The translations under genes and the position numbers were made by a program. A stretch of 64,000 nucleotides of DNA from Hygrophila difformis (Eukaryota > Streptophyta > Magnoliopsida > Lamiales > Acanthaceae), in the NCBI GenBank assembly GCA_030278955.1, contig JAOANR010000002.1, positions 26,398,057 through 26,462,056 on the forward strand. Direction: 5' to 3'. This document shows positions 8,484-20,502 of the stretch, in pieces; positions within the stretch are counted from its first letter, which is position 1, and every line of letters begins with the position of its first letter. The notes under the pieces are model-generated. The model searched no databases, had not been told where the DNA came from, and saw only the letters and a list, made by a program, of their open reading frames with translations.

Positions 8484-11229
8484 TGTAACACCCCGGATTT
8501 GATAACCCAGGCCGGGATGTCACCGCCACACCTCCCTACCAAGACACGGATTCTCCGAGCTTGCTAAAGAGATGCAAGGCTATGGGTATTGCAAAGAGAT
8601 TTAAAAACAAGTCCGGAATTTAATTAAAAATAATAATAATTATCATCCACACATATAGTTGTAATAATAATATGTCGCAGCGGAAAATGTAAAGTGGGCC
8701 AACATTGCCAAAACTCGGGTTTTACATGCCCGATATGCAGTATCAAAAAAATGACAAACTTAATGTTTAAATATTTCATCACCCAATGCACATGCTATGT
8801 ATTATCTCCGTACTCTGAAAGAAAAGAAAAACAACAATTTTATCAGTATATAAAATACTGATTAAGTCGACCCTAACATAGCAATAAATGGGTTTAATTA
8901 AATAATTAAGTTTTACACCAAGGCATGCATACAATAATATTCCATTTACCAATTTAAAAATAATTAATTTAATCGTATACTTGAACATGCATTAAATTCA
9001 TAAATAATAATTTAACATGTTACAAAATTTAAGACATAAATTTAAATGCAAAATTTAAAGACAATAGTAAATAAATAAATACATAAAAAGTATTAAATCT
9101 TTTAATTTTTCCCGTTACGTCCCGTTTCTCAATATTTAGTGTAGTCGGTCATCCGGCGGCCGCAGCCGTTTCGTATTTCAAGTATCTCAAGTGTTTCCAA
9201 GTATCTCACGATTGCATCGCAATCTCGTCAAGTGTAGCCGGTCATCCGGCGGCCGCAGCCGTATCTGCCATACACCAAACACTCCGGAGCCTCGAGGAAA
9301 TCCATACGGATAATCCCGAGGGTGTAGGCCATGTATCTCCTGCCGATTGGCGTAATATCTCATCTAATTTCTCTCGCCCATTATAGGCCCAAAGAAAAAG
9401 GCTAAAGGGGCACCCTGCAGAGCACTCACCCTCCGCCAAGTATCTCATATGTTTCAATTTAGTGTAACGGGATTTTTCAAAAGTATAGATGTATCGTATT
9501 TCAAGGTCTCGACCGTTTGTTTCGAAATTTCAAAATCTCTACGATTTAAAATCATTTGGCGTCACAGTTTACGCCTTTTTAATTTTAAAATTCGTTTCAA
9601 GTCCAAAAATTCTGAAATTTTTACGGTATATCAAAAACACCCTAACAAACAACTTTTGTGTTTTAACAATTTCAAAATAAGTTGAGGAAACATGTCAAAA
9701 ATCGAGTTTATTGCACCACATGTACACTGTCAGGATTCAGGATTACCACAGTTTAGAAAATCGGTGTTTTGACATATCAAAAGACTCCAAAAATTCTGAA
9801 ATTTTATATGCACATACTAGACATAATTATCTACAACTTTCATTTAGATTGCAAAGATCAAATCGGAATAGAAAATATAGAAACGGGGTCATCAAGTTCG
9901 GACATCAACGCTGTCAGTTTTTCGAAAACGTTTTTCAAGGCAGCTTATGTTCGGATCGTTTTGGGGTAGCAAACGTTGACGAAAATGGCTGAAATTTTTA
10001 CACAACATAGATTAATGTATTAGGAACAAAAGTTGAGTTTTGAGTTTCTCGGATTGGATTCTCCAAATATGAGTTTTAATCGGATTTCAGAAATTGCGCA
10101 AGATAGGGTTTTTAGGTTCGGTTTTTACGTTTCGTTACAATGTGACTAAATCGGACGCCCCTAAGCCACCTGTATTGATATGAAAGGCATCAACTTACAG
10201 TAATGGTGTTCTTGAGTCGTCCTAGGGTCGCTCGGCTCGTCCAACGCTACTACGAACGGATCCTTGCCCACGTTCTCTTCCTCCTTCGGTCACGAACGTG
10301 TTTACGAGTCCAATATTCGAAAGTTAGATTAAGGATTGGAGATAAAAACGAGAAAAGGAATCTGAGTACTCCTTACCAATGATCTAAGGGATGTAAACCT
10401 TGTTCTACACGTTCCTACGGTCGTCGTTGGTCGCCGGGAGTCGCCGGAAGTTCGTCGGAAGGGTGTTTTGGCTTTGGGGGAGTTTGAGAGAGTAGAGGAG
10501 GTTTGGAGGCTGACAAATGGGGTGGGAGTTAACCCTAGGTCGTCCTAATACTCCTTCCCCCGTCCAAAATCTACTTTCCATAGTCAGGGGGTCGAATTAA
10601 GGCAAGAAATCGCCGAAAACGCGTGAATGGCCGGATTCTGTGGTGCCACGCGGTGTGGCGTGCTGGTAGGCCAAACACCGCGCGGCCTCCGCCGGGACCT
10701 CGGTCCGGGCGGATCCCTGCGATCCGATCCGTCGGGTCTTTTCCTCCTCTCTTTCGGGTTTCTATCCTTTCGTGTTTTCGGCTCGACTTTCCGGGATCTT
10801 TTCGGATTGTGATTCCTACCCTAATTTTACTCCGACTTAAATTGATTTCATGTTTGAAATCTTAGGTCCGTCGGTCTTGGGTTTTGTTTCGACTTCCGTG
10901 CATTTTCGATTTTATGGGTTCTCGGAAACAAGACCTTTTTTCTCATCGCATTAAATTCTTATTTTATATCCTAAAATTAACGGGTATTAAAATCTACCCC
11001 CCGTAAGAATCAACTTCGTCCTCGAAGTTGTGCTTTATCATCTCGTGAGTTCGGGAATTGTTTGATTCAGCGATTGTATTATTGTGTGTTTTTGTTTGTT
11101 ATTATTTGACTGAACCCAGAATTGAAATTTCCAAGTTGCCTACGTACCCCGTGAAGGGATCAAGTCATTACGTAGTTCAAAACAATTTGAATTTGTTTAT
11201 TTGGGGTACAAAATATTCGGGCCATTACA
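8484..11229 (-). repeat. LTR of chromovirus alpha (3' LTR, minus orientation)
   Basis: The left edge TGTAACACCCCGG is the reverse complement of the LTR 3' end shared with the beta element. The right edge, read on the minus strand, starts TGTAATGGCCCG directly behind a polypurine tract. Length is 2,746 bp, close to the beta (2,739/2,758) and gamma (2,763/2,792) LTRs. It shares with the gamma LTR the block around GAGTGCTCTGCAGGGTGCCCC and the CCGGCGGCCGC region, and with all of them the TACGTAGGCA hairpin. The left flank ends ..TTCAAC; the second target copy is lost with the 5' part of the element. Confidence 0.85.
9140..9261. repeat. Direct duplication inside the alpha LTR
   Basis: A GC-rich unit of about 29 bp (CGGTCATCCGGCGGCCGCAG core) occurs at 9140-9169 and 9233-9261. 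Between them lies a perfect small hairpin GATTGC-atc-GCAATC. The gamma LTR has a single copy of the same block. Confidence 0.75.
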
Positions 11230-11245
11230 TCCTCCCCCTCTTAAG
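11230..11245 (-). other. Polypurine tract of chromovirus alpha
   Basis: Read on the minus strand it is CTTAAGAGGGGGAGGA, touching the LTR start. The beta element has the matching CTTAAGGGGGGGGAGGA. Confidence 0.85.
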
Positions 11246-11252
11246 ATTACAG

Positions 11253-12923
11253 TTATGTCCCCATAACTGTGGTTGCATTGTCTTGGAATAGGGTCGGGTA
11301 ACGTTCTTTCATGTCTGCTTCCAGTTCCCATGTTGCCGTCTCGGTTTCGTGGTTAGACCAAAGAACCTTGACCATCTTCACGGTCTTATTTCTTGTGACT
11401 CTCTCCTTCACGTCGAGTATTCGTACCGGGAATTCCTCGTAGCTCAGGTCATCATCCAATTCAATCTCTTCCGGTTGGAGTACATGGGTCGGATCGTGTA
11501 TGTACTTTTTCAATTGTGAGACATGGAACACATCGTGGACACGAGTGAATTGTGGCGGCAATGCTAGCCGATATGCTAGGTTTCCCACTCTTTCTAGGAT
11601 CTCGTACGGTCCTATGTATCGTGGACTCAACTTTCCTCGCTTGCCAAAGCGCATCACCCCATTCATCGGTGATACCTTCAGGATGACCTTATCGCCGATT
11701 TGAAATTCCAAGTCTTGTCGTCTCACATCGGCATAGCTCTTTTGCAGGTCCTGAGCGGCTCTCATCTTTCCTTGGATTATTTTGATTTGTTGAGCCATGT
11801 CCTCAACAAGTTGCGGTCCGACTTCCATAGTCCTATTGTTCTCTTCCCAGCTCAATGGGCTTCAGCACTTGCGTCCATACAGTGCCTCGAAAGGTGCCAT
11901 GCCTATGCTAGCGTGGTAACTATTGTTGTAGGAAAATTCGATTAGTGGTAAGTGATCTTCCCAACTTCCCTTAAACTCCAGTACACATGCCCTCAGCATG
12001 TCTTCTAACCTTTGGATCGTTCTTTCTGTTTGTCCATCCGTCATGGGGTGGAATGCGGTACTCATCTTTATTTTCGTACCAAGGGTTTCCTGTAGCTTTG
12101 TCCAGAAATGAGAGACAAATCTACTGTCTCTGTCCGAGATGATGTCATGTGGTACTCCATGCCGCCGTACCACATTGTCGACATACGCCTTTGCCAATTG
12201 GTCCATGGACCAAGTATCCTTCATTGGGATGAATATGGCAGCTTTTGTCAACCTATCCACGATCACCCAGATTTTATTCATCCCTTTCGGTGAATGTTGT
12301 AATCCCGACACGAAATCCATTGAAATGCTATCCCATTTCCAACTCGGGATTTCCAATGGTTGCATTAGTCCTAGGGGTTTTTGACGTACTGCCTTGATCT
12401 TCTGGCAGGTAAGGCATCTTGCCACAAATTCGGCTACCTCTCTTTTCATGTTCGGCCACCAATAATTCTTCATTAAGTCTTTGTACAGCTTGTCTCCTCC
12501 GGGATGGACCGAGTATGGAGTATTATGGCCTTCTTCCATCACTTTTTGCTTAAGGTCCTCGCATTTTCGTGGTATGCACCACCTTCCCTTGAAGCGGATG
12601 CTTCCGTCCTCATGAATTTTAAAATCAATTGCCTTTCCTTCGGCAATGCTCTTTCTAACCCCTTTCAACTTCTCATCACTCGGTTGGGCGAGTCGTAATT
12701 CGTCGAATATGGTAGATCCCACTACCATCGCGCTGACGACTTCGCTTACTGTGCCGGAATGCACCAATTCTAGACTCAATTTCGCTAAGTCTTGGTACAA
12801 TTCAGCCGGTATCACTAGTGAATTTGCTACGTGTTGAGTCTTTCGACTCAGGGCATCGGCTACAACGTTGGCTTTCCCTTCGTGGTAAGCAATCTCCAGG
12901 TCATAATCCTTGATTAATTCCAA
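11253..12923 (-). pseudogene. Chromovirus alpha integrase with chromodomain (broken)
   Basis: Minus-strand pol 3' half. From its start: RNase H tail ([16 protein letters not shown]), the HHCC zinc finger ([14 protein letters not shown] ... CLTCQK), the integrase core with acidic residues in [18 protein letters not shown] and DGQTERTIQ, and the GPYEILERVG motif. A C-terminal chromodomain follows (ILDVKERVTRNKTVKMVKVLW ... ATWELE, read in parts). The chromodomain places it in the chromovirus group, probably the Tekay/Del clade. A TGA at 11862-11864 replaces an Arg codon after GRKC, and a missing base near 12950 puts this part out of frame with the RT part upstream. Not functional. Confidence 0.9.
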
Positions 12924-14588
12924 CCATCTTCTCTGCCTCAGATTCAGCTCTTTTGCGTGAATATGTACTTGAGGCTCTTATGGTTGGTGAACATCCGACA
13001 CTTTCGCCCATAGAGATAGTGCCTCCATATCTTTAAGGCGAACACGACTGCGGCTAGTTCTAAGTCGTGCGTCGGGTAGTTTTCTTCGTGTGGTTTTAGT
13101 TGACGCGATGCGTATGCTATGACTCTTTGATCCTACATTAACACGCATCCCAGTCCTTCTTTCGAGGCGTCGCTGTACACCTCGAAGTCACCATCCTCCG
13201 ATGGTAACGCCAATACTGGCCATGTGGTAAGTCGCTTCTTTAGATCTTGTAACGCGGACTCGCATTCACCGGTCCATTCATATTTCACCCCTTTCTTTAA
13301 CAGCTGGGTTAGCGGGCGTGCGATTTTTGAGAAGTTCTTTACAAATCGCCTATAGTATCCTGCCAGTCCAAGGAAACTTCTTATCTCCGTTGGACTCTTC
13401 GGCGGTGCCCACTCGGTCACTGCCGAGATCTTTGCCGGATCCACTGCCACTCTGTTGGCGGATACTATATGCCCAAGAAAGGCCACTTCTTTTAACCAGA
13501 AGTCGCATTTGGATTGCTTGCCATACAGTTGATTTTCTCGTAAGATCCCTAACACCTTGTGTAAGTGCTCGGAATGTTTTTCTTCACTTTTCGAGTAGAT
13601 CAAGATGTCATCTATGAACACCACCACGCATTGATCTAATAATTCTCGAAATACGTTGTTCATGAGATTCATGAACATCGTTGGGGAGTTCGTTAGTCCG
13701 AATGATAGCACCGTGAACTCGTAGTGTCCGTAACGAGTCCTGATCGCCGTCTTTGGGATGTCCTTTTCGGCGATCCTCAACTGATGATATCCAGATCGCA
13801 GGTCGATCTTTGAGAATACTGAAGCTCCCTTCAGTTGGTCGAATAGATCTTCGATCCTGGGCAATGGGTACTTGTTCTTAACGGTAACTTGATTAAGTCC
13901 TCTATAGTCGATGCATAGTCGTAGACCTCCGTCCTTCTTCTTAACAAATAAGACCGGGGCTCCCCATGGAGACGTGCTCGGCCTTATGTATCCTTTCTCC
14001 AACAACTCCTCGAGTTGTTCCTTTAGTTCCTTTATTTCTAGTGGCGCCATGCGGTAAGGGGCTTTCGAAACAGGTTCCGTTCCCGGAATGAGATCTATAG
14101 TGAATTCAAGATCTCTCTCGGGTGGCATGCCGGGAACGTCTTCAGGAAATACATCCGGGTATTCTCTCACCACCGGGATGTCATCTACCTTGACTCCTTC
14201 AGCCTCAAGGTTATGTATGTAGCACGCATATAACGCGTAACCCTTACGCATTAAGCTACATAATTTGAAGGCGTTAACTATCTTGTTAGACTTCTTAGGG
14301 GCTGAGAGTAAAAGATTACTCTCCTCCCTTTGCTCTTCGACAACGTGATCTTTTGTTTTTGGCATTCGATCACATATTTAGTTAACCAATCCATTCCTAG
14401 TATGACGTCGAAATCCCTTAAATCGAATTCTACCAAGTTCGCGAAAAACTCTACGTTCTTTATAACTATCGGAATTCCGTTATAGCGCTTAGAGCATGAG
14501 ACTACTTCTCCTGACGGTAGTTGAATTCCTAAGTTAATCAGCTCGCACTTAGGTAGATTGAAGCTTTGAGGTAAAACCTGCTGCAATG
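12924..14588 (-). pseudogene. Chromovirus alpha protease-RT-RNase H (broken, 5' truncated)
   Basis: The RT domain is well preserved ([18 protein letters not shown], active site [11 protein letters not shown]), with RNase H beginning at [14 protein letters not shown] at 13133-13135 follows VLM, a base is missing near 14300 at YSQP/PKKS, and a further frameshift near 12950 leads into integrase. Before RT lies the tail of the aspartic protease (VILGMDWL), but the catalytic DSGA segment and all of gag are missing. Similarity to gamma pol stops at about 14588, next to a run of 12 C. Confidence 0.9.
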
Positions 14589-14600
14589 CCCCCCCCCCCC
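14589..14600. other. Poly-C run at a rearrangement junction
   Basis: Twelve C in a row sit exactly where alpha pol homology ends and unrelated Athila-type LTR sequence begins. This is the point where the plus-oriented left arm and the minus-oriented right arm meet. It could be filler DNA of end joining or a sequencing/assembly artefact. Confidence 0.6.
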
Positions 14601-16332
14601 GACAGCCTTTACACTATAATCCTATAGGACTGCTAAAGAGCTTGCCTAATTTTTCCTACCGAAAGCGCACGGTATCAAGCTGCAATATTTATTTTTATTG
14701 TCGGGATCGTTCATTAGAGAGTTACACGATAGAAGCGTTTTAATAGGATTATTAGTTTTTAGAACCTGTTTATGCTCTTGATTTAAGGATAGTGTAATGA
14801 TGACTACTAAGAATTTAATGCTGAAATGTAAATGCATAAAGCTGTAAACAGTAATAAAGAAAACAATTGAAATGATGTTGAGTGTTGTGATTGTGTTCAT
14901 GAGTTTAAAATAATGCGGACCAAATCAAATAAACGAAATAAGAATATGATGAGAGTATCGTACTCCAATAGTTAAAACAAAATGAAAGTTCATTGAGATA
15001 GACAAATCCTTTATGCAACTTAATCAAATCTTCATGTCTTAAATCACTTCCCAAGACAGGTACTTGTGATTCAGTGTCATGACAATCTAAGCACTGAAAT
15101 CATAGGATACCGTCATCGCAGAATGATCGGTCAGACTCATTCTGTGACAAAAGCTTTTTAGAACTGTCACTTAATCTATTTCTTTCGGACTCAGATTAAG
15201 CCTTTGACAACTCAAGGTCACTTCTAAATCATCTTATATTCATCTGAACTTGAAGTTATTCTTTTTATTACTCTGAATCAAACTGGTCTCATGACCCTAT
15301 GTTGGATGTCCTCTACTAGAAGTGAAAAAGCAAGTATTTAAATCTATCATCCAATGTTTTCATAAGACTTGTATCCTCAGAGTAATTCCTTCAAGTATTT
15401 GTAAGAAGTAATAGTCCTGTAAGTATATCAAAATGAAATTGCTATTCAAAATCCTTGACTTATCCAGACCACTCAGATTCATATAGATGCTTTAGCTTGA
15501 GAAATCTCTGTAAACAATTCCAAATACCCATGATTTAACTCAGGATTAGTAGAACTGTAGAAAGAATACTTAATCTCCTACCCATAGCATATAGTGATAC
15601 TATAAAACTATGAACCCTGGAAATTAATCTCCCTAAAACTCTACTAATTATTAGGACAAAAGATGGTTTTTGAAACACCTTTCCCTTTTAAACGACAGGT
15701 ACTGAATGTCCAACTAAAGAACAAGTTTGTTCTTTATTAACCTGAGTAAATAATGATTGAGAAAACTTATATCATCATCTTTCTCAATGTACTAATGAAA
15801 ACAGTAATACGAACTACAGATATGAATTATGAGTCTGTAATTATGAAGTAAGATCACTCATCATATACTGAGAAATATCCCAAAATATTATATGTATAGG
15901 TAGTATTATATGTATAAAGAAACGATGAGGATTATGAGTCCTCTTAATCAAAATGACAGAGTGTTTCCAAAATATACACTGGAAACTAGACAGAATTAGG
16001 AAATAACTTTCCTATGAAAAAGATTTGAGAAATAATTCTGCAAAATAGGTGTCCAAAATAGCTCGCAGTAACTACTTTGGGTTTCAAACTATGAACATTC
16101 CAATTTTCCGCACACTATGTCTGTACAGCGTAGAGGGAGTTAATATTCAAAGAATGTTCCTCAGATTTTGTTTATACAAGGAACTAAATGCCTCGCAGTA
16201 ATTTCTGTAAGAATGCGGCGAGGTGTCCAATTCCTACTTATAAGATATGGGTTATATATGTATAATGAGTAGAAGTGAGTAGTTGATGCCCCAAGAAATG
16301 GGTATCAATTCTGTTGCTATTATAGGTTGGTT

Positions 16333-16363
16333 CTCTCGCTTTGTCAAAATGACATTGCGAGAG
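16333..16363 (-). other. Long hairpin in Athila-like LTR
   Basis: CTCTCGC-tt-TGTCA / TGACA-tt-GCGAGAG with a 3-nt loop: 12 of 14 pairs match. It belongs to the same motif family as the arrays at 1429-1722 and 51477-51705. Confidence 0.7.
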
Positions 16364-17296
16364 TATTGAAATAGTCTCTTTTAAAATACAGTTATCTGGA
16401 TATATCCTCGCATCATCTTTTAAGATGAAGCGTGGCTTTATCTTTATGCGAAGTAAATGATCAAGTCTTATAACTGTCATAACTACCCTCTGGAATTTCT
16501 GTTCAGAAAATAATGCGTACAAAACCGTCCACATCCAAATTCGTAAACTTAGAGTTGTTAATTCTTAAAGATTATCATGCGATGATTAACACTCCATGGG
16601 TCTTTAGGAACCTTTTGGAGTTCTGAACATTAATCTCTGTGATTTCCTCCAAATTTACAATAAAGATATAATATCCACAGAAAACCGAATGAATTCACAA
16701 TTCTGCCAGTTCATACCTAACTCGGTTACAATATTCAAACTTCTTGTGTAATTAGAGCGAACAAATTACGAATTTAAGATATGAAAGTATTATGATCTTC
16801 GAGAATCAAATTATCGATGTGATGCAAATTCCAAAAAAAATGAGCATTGTAGTTGAGGTTTATACTTCTCTGAAACAGAATTGAGAAATGAAAATTGAAA
16901 CCAGAAAGATAAGAAATGCACGATTTGATAACCGATCATTCTTCATGTATCTTGAATAACAAAGAATTAAAAACAAATACACCTGGAAATCTGATTACAA
17001 TCAGAATAATGCAAAGGTGAGCGAAGAAGTCGGAAGTTAGATGGTGATCGTCGTGATGGATGAACAAGCATTCCGATAGCAATTCTCCTTCCAGGGTATC
17101 CTCAAACTAATCTACTAAAAATATTCCGAACAAAATCTACTGCGAAATTGAATTACAAATCTGAAGAACTTAAGTAAATTGCAGTGAAACGTAACCCTAG
17201 CTAACCTACCTACAGAATACTAAAAGTGAACTGGAGAGTAAAATTTGAGCTATTCTCTTCAATCTCCCGCTCTTTGAGATGATCCCCCAAGGGTCT

Positions 17297-17305
17297 TATT
17301 TATAG
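17297..17305 (-). promoter_or_regulatory. TATA box of the Athila-like LTR
   Basis: CTATAAATA on the minus strand, followed by AAGACCC. It lies about 590 bp from the LTR start. Hairpins at 17364-17396 (11-bp stem CTCTCGCTTTG/CAAAGCGAGAG) and 17508-17530 (CGCGAT/ATCGCG) lie directly upstream, where regulatory sites of U3 are expected. Confidence 0.65.
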
Positions 17306-17897
17306 ATGGGCGTTGTAACTGCTTCAGCCTTGGATGATAACCGCTCGCATCAGGATAGCTCTCCTCTCGCTTTGTCCAGTTCCTTCAAAGCGAGAGTCAG
17401 AAATGTAATTATCTTTCTTGACAAGGCGAGATCTCACAGTTTCTTCAAGGAGTTTGCTTCTCGCCATAATATCTAAAGCTTCCTGCCTTGCACAGACTTT
17501 CTTTCCTCGCGATGTCAAACAATCATCGCGTGGACTTCAGCGTCTGAACATTTTCCTTAAATCTTTTCCTGATTTTGTATGTAAGTCCTCGCACCATTCT
17601 TTGTCTTTCCTCGCTATGTCTTTTTCCATCTTCCGCTGCTTTCCAGCTTAACTTCCTGCTGAATGAAAAAGCGTGAGTCAGTTCAAATAAAAACATAGCG
17701 TGCGAGACTTGCAATGGAAACTTAGAATTTCAAGCCATTTTCAGTGTAATTCCAACTTCTTCACAATCTTAGTTCTTCTTCCATCTTTTCTGATCTTCCA
17801 TGATTATTCATTAAAAACTAATGGAATTAAGAACAAAAGATCATCATTAAGACACTAATTTGGACGCAAATGACAGTCATAAAAGACTGTCATCACC

Positions 17898-18952
17898 ATC
17901 CTCACATTTAGAAACACTTGTCCTCAAGTGGTAGGAAACTTGTAAAGTTTCAAAGAATAAGTCCAATTAGTGGCTTCCAGGATTTAGATGTTCATGTAAG
18001 ATTCTCCTGGATCACTACATTCTCTTTTCCAACTATCTCAAGCTCAAGTCTTTCAACTGATTGATGCTTCATACCTAACTTTGAATTCACCAGATTTCAT
18101 GAAAACATTAACAAAAGTGATTTGCATTTATGTGAATTATTGTTCTGCTCCTTAGTTAGTCAGATTTCTCTTCTCACGCTCAATCCTGTCCAACTCATGT
18201 GCATATCTTGTGCTTCTGAAAACTAAAATACACTCTTATTTCTCTTTTTGATCAAGGGGTGGCCTTCCGTGGCTTTCAATAGCTTGGTTTCACATTATTA
18301 GGAGGAGTCGCATGACCTGACATTGCAGATGAAACGTCAACTCCCCTGCCCTTGATTCTGCTCTTTTAAAGTTCTTCAACTTATAAATCAGAGGGGCAGC
18401 TGTGCCAGCTACTTATATCCACATTATTTTACCACGTCTGTTTCTGAAATTTCCCTTGCTCTCTTTTTTTTAAAAAAAAACTCTTACTTCACTCAATATG
18501 CACACTCATCTTCCAAGAGAGACTAGATTAGATCAATCCTTCTAACCTTGTGCAGTTGTTGTTTAGAGTATGCAAATCACTAGAGTTAATATAATCATAA
18601 AATCTTCAAACTTTTCATCTAGTAATGACATCAATCAATCTCAGAATTTACAGCTGAAAACAGTTTTCAAGAGCGGCTCATGCTTGCAGTGAAAATCTAT
18701 AAAGTAGATGTCTCCTCAGCAACCACTTTAGACTCGTCTTCTATTCCTTCATCAGTTTATTGGCCTACTTGAGTTTGTGTTTTTTTTTTTTTTCGTGATC
18801 CTAACTTGAAATTCAATCCTATGGCACAACTTCATATTAACTCTATTCTAAGTTATATTGACAAATTGAAATAAATGGAAGCAGGAAAGAAATAAAGAAA
18901 GAAAAACTGCAATTAAAAGAAAAAGAAGGTTACAGAAAACTCCCCTGTGATC
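17898..18952 (-). other. Polypurine tract and 3' untranslated stretch behind the long ORF
   Basis: The tract read on the minus strand ends AAATGTGAGGA against TGGTGATGAC. It resembles the other Athila-type junction at 59634 (AGTATGAGGA against TGTTGATAG). The remaining kilobase has no ORF, a run of 14 T near 18780 and AT-rich sequence; nothing else is recognised. Confidence 0.55.
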
Positions 18953-20502
18953 TCAGGATGGTCCTGCATCATTGTCTGGGTCTTTGGGTGGTATGGATGG
19001 AGACTTCTTTAGATCCGAGACCAGGTTGGCTAGAATGTCTACCAATCTCGTACTATTTTGCTGCTCCTGTCTCCTCAGCTCCATATCCCTTTCTCGTTCC
19101 TGTCTTCTCTCTTCAAGTTCTTCTTTTCTTAGCCTTTCAAATCTTTCCATTTCTTCTCTTCTCATTCTCTCCTGTCTATCCCATTCTTCCTTCCTTATCT
19201 TTTCTTGTCTCTCCATCTCCTCCTTCCTGAGTTTTTCTTCAGTTTGAATCCTGGCATGCTCAAGTTCGATCCTCTTTTGCTCCATCTCTCTTTGAACGTG
19301 CTTGTCTTCTGACATAGTTTTCACTAACATCTCCATGGACTGTGCAAAACTCTGAATTGAAGTACTCATATTCTGAGATTCGTCCACAGACACTGTGTTC
19401 CTCATTGGTTGTCTCAAAGGTTGAGATGGTGCAGAAGTGTTCTCAAACTCCTCATCTTCTGGAATAGGATTCAATGCAGGAGATGGTGCTGCAGTCTTTG
19501 TCCTTTTCACTGCGGCTCTTGATTGAGATGATCTTGATCTTGAAGGAAGCTTGACCCTTTTTGCCTTAGGAGATGGCACCTTTGATCCTGATCCCTCGGA
19601 AGTTTGTTCCTCTAAATCCGGCATTTGGTAAACCAATTCTCCCCTCAAAGTGTCTACTGGTAATGGAATAGGAGGATCTATCTTTATGATCTCTGGTAAG
19701 AATGGTGTGATTGACACTCCTTGTTTCTCACAGAGTCTTCTGATTAAATTCGGATAGGCTAATGCTGCATCTTCTCCAACTCTTGACTTAATTACATTAA
19801 GAACATGGTGTGCAGCACTACACTTCCTTCCTGACCATAACAATGCAAATCCCTCAAAAGTTCCAGCTGAAGGTCCTTGAAAATTTTGTAGTGGGTCTGA
19901 GCTTTGAATAGTAGAAATCAAGTGTTGGCAAATACTCAGGCTTTAAATTCTTCAATGGAATCTTATTCTGCTCAGTTCCTTTGTGTGTTGAACAGAATCC
20001 TAATGCCATTTTTCTAGCATTGGTAAGCTTATTTCCTTGCGTTTTCTTCCTCAAAAGGACCTCAGGCTTAACTTCTGGCTATTCTAACAGAGTTGCCTGT
20101 ATCAGATCATTTAGAGTTTCCACAGTGACTTGCACTGTTTTTCCTCTAATCCATGTTGTTTCTGCCTCAACATCAAAGTTAGCATAGAACTCTCTGGTCA
20201 GCTCCACATAACCACATTTATTGTTATGTCTCATGAAAACATCCCATTCATTGATTCCCCTCCAGTAGCTGATGCATTTGTGATCCAGCCACTTGGGATG
20301 AAATCCTTTGTCTGGAACAATCATTTTGGACATTCCCAAGTAGTTCTCTAATGCTTCCTTTCTTCCATTAAACTTAACCTTGATTTCTTCTTCTGTGAAT
20401 TCAGTCCTCTTCTCAATGCTATCAGGGATTGATAACCTCACCTTCGGACTATTCTTTCCCCAATAACTCAAAGGCAACAATTCTGGAATTTCTTTTCCCG
20501 GG
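18953..20502 (-). pseudogene. Long unknown ORF, right copy, C-terminal part with putative plant transposon protein domain
   Basis: It continues the gene broken at 30217. Removing the beta element and one CCGGG joins SEGSSP to GKEIPELLPLSYWGK in frame. The part up to about 20080 (EFYANFD ... TWIRGKTVQVTVETLNDLI) matches my memory of the putative plant transposon protein family (Transposase_32), known from plant retroelement proteins of unknown function. Downstream come a Ser/Lys-rich linker and a strongly charged coiled coil (LRKEEMERQEKIRKEEWDR type). Breaks are a TAG at 20079-20081 and a frameshift near 19920. The stop is at 18953. It could be a retroelement accessory protein; no enzymatic motif is visible. 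Confidence 0.7.
20498..20502. other. Target site duplication CCGGG, left side of beta
   Basis: CCGGG precedes TGTAACACCC; the same five bases follow the element at 30217-30221. The pre-insertion sequence reads in frame through the long ORF. Confidence 0.95.

Larger units (their letters stand above)
14601..17897 (-). repeat. Athila-like LTR, 3' LTR of the right-arm unit (truncated)
   Basis: Read on the minus strand, it starts TGGTGATGACAG right behind a polypurine tract (17898-17925). It holds hairpins in the U3 part, then a TATA box at 17297-17305. The low-coordinate end has the U5-like block with TTGATACCGTGCGC. About 3.3 kb are present; the 3' end is lost at the poly-C junction. No gene is visible in it. 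It does not resemble the LTR at 57856-59633 by eye. Calling it an LTR is an inference from the boundary, promoter and position, since no second copy is in the window. Confidence 0.6.

Noticed and set aside
10623..10865. GC-rich ORF in the alpha LTR
   Set aside because: Falls in the GC-rich U3 part shared by several LTRs; no protein conservation between copies.
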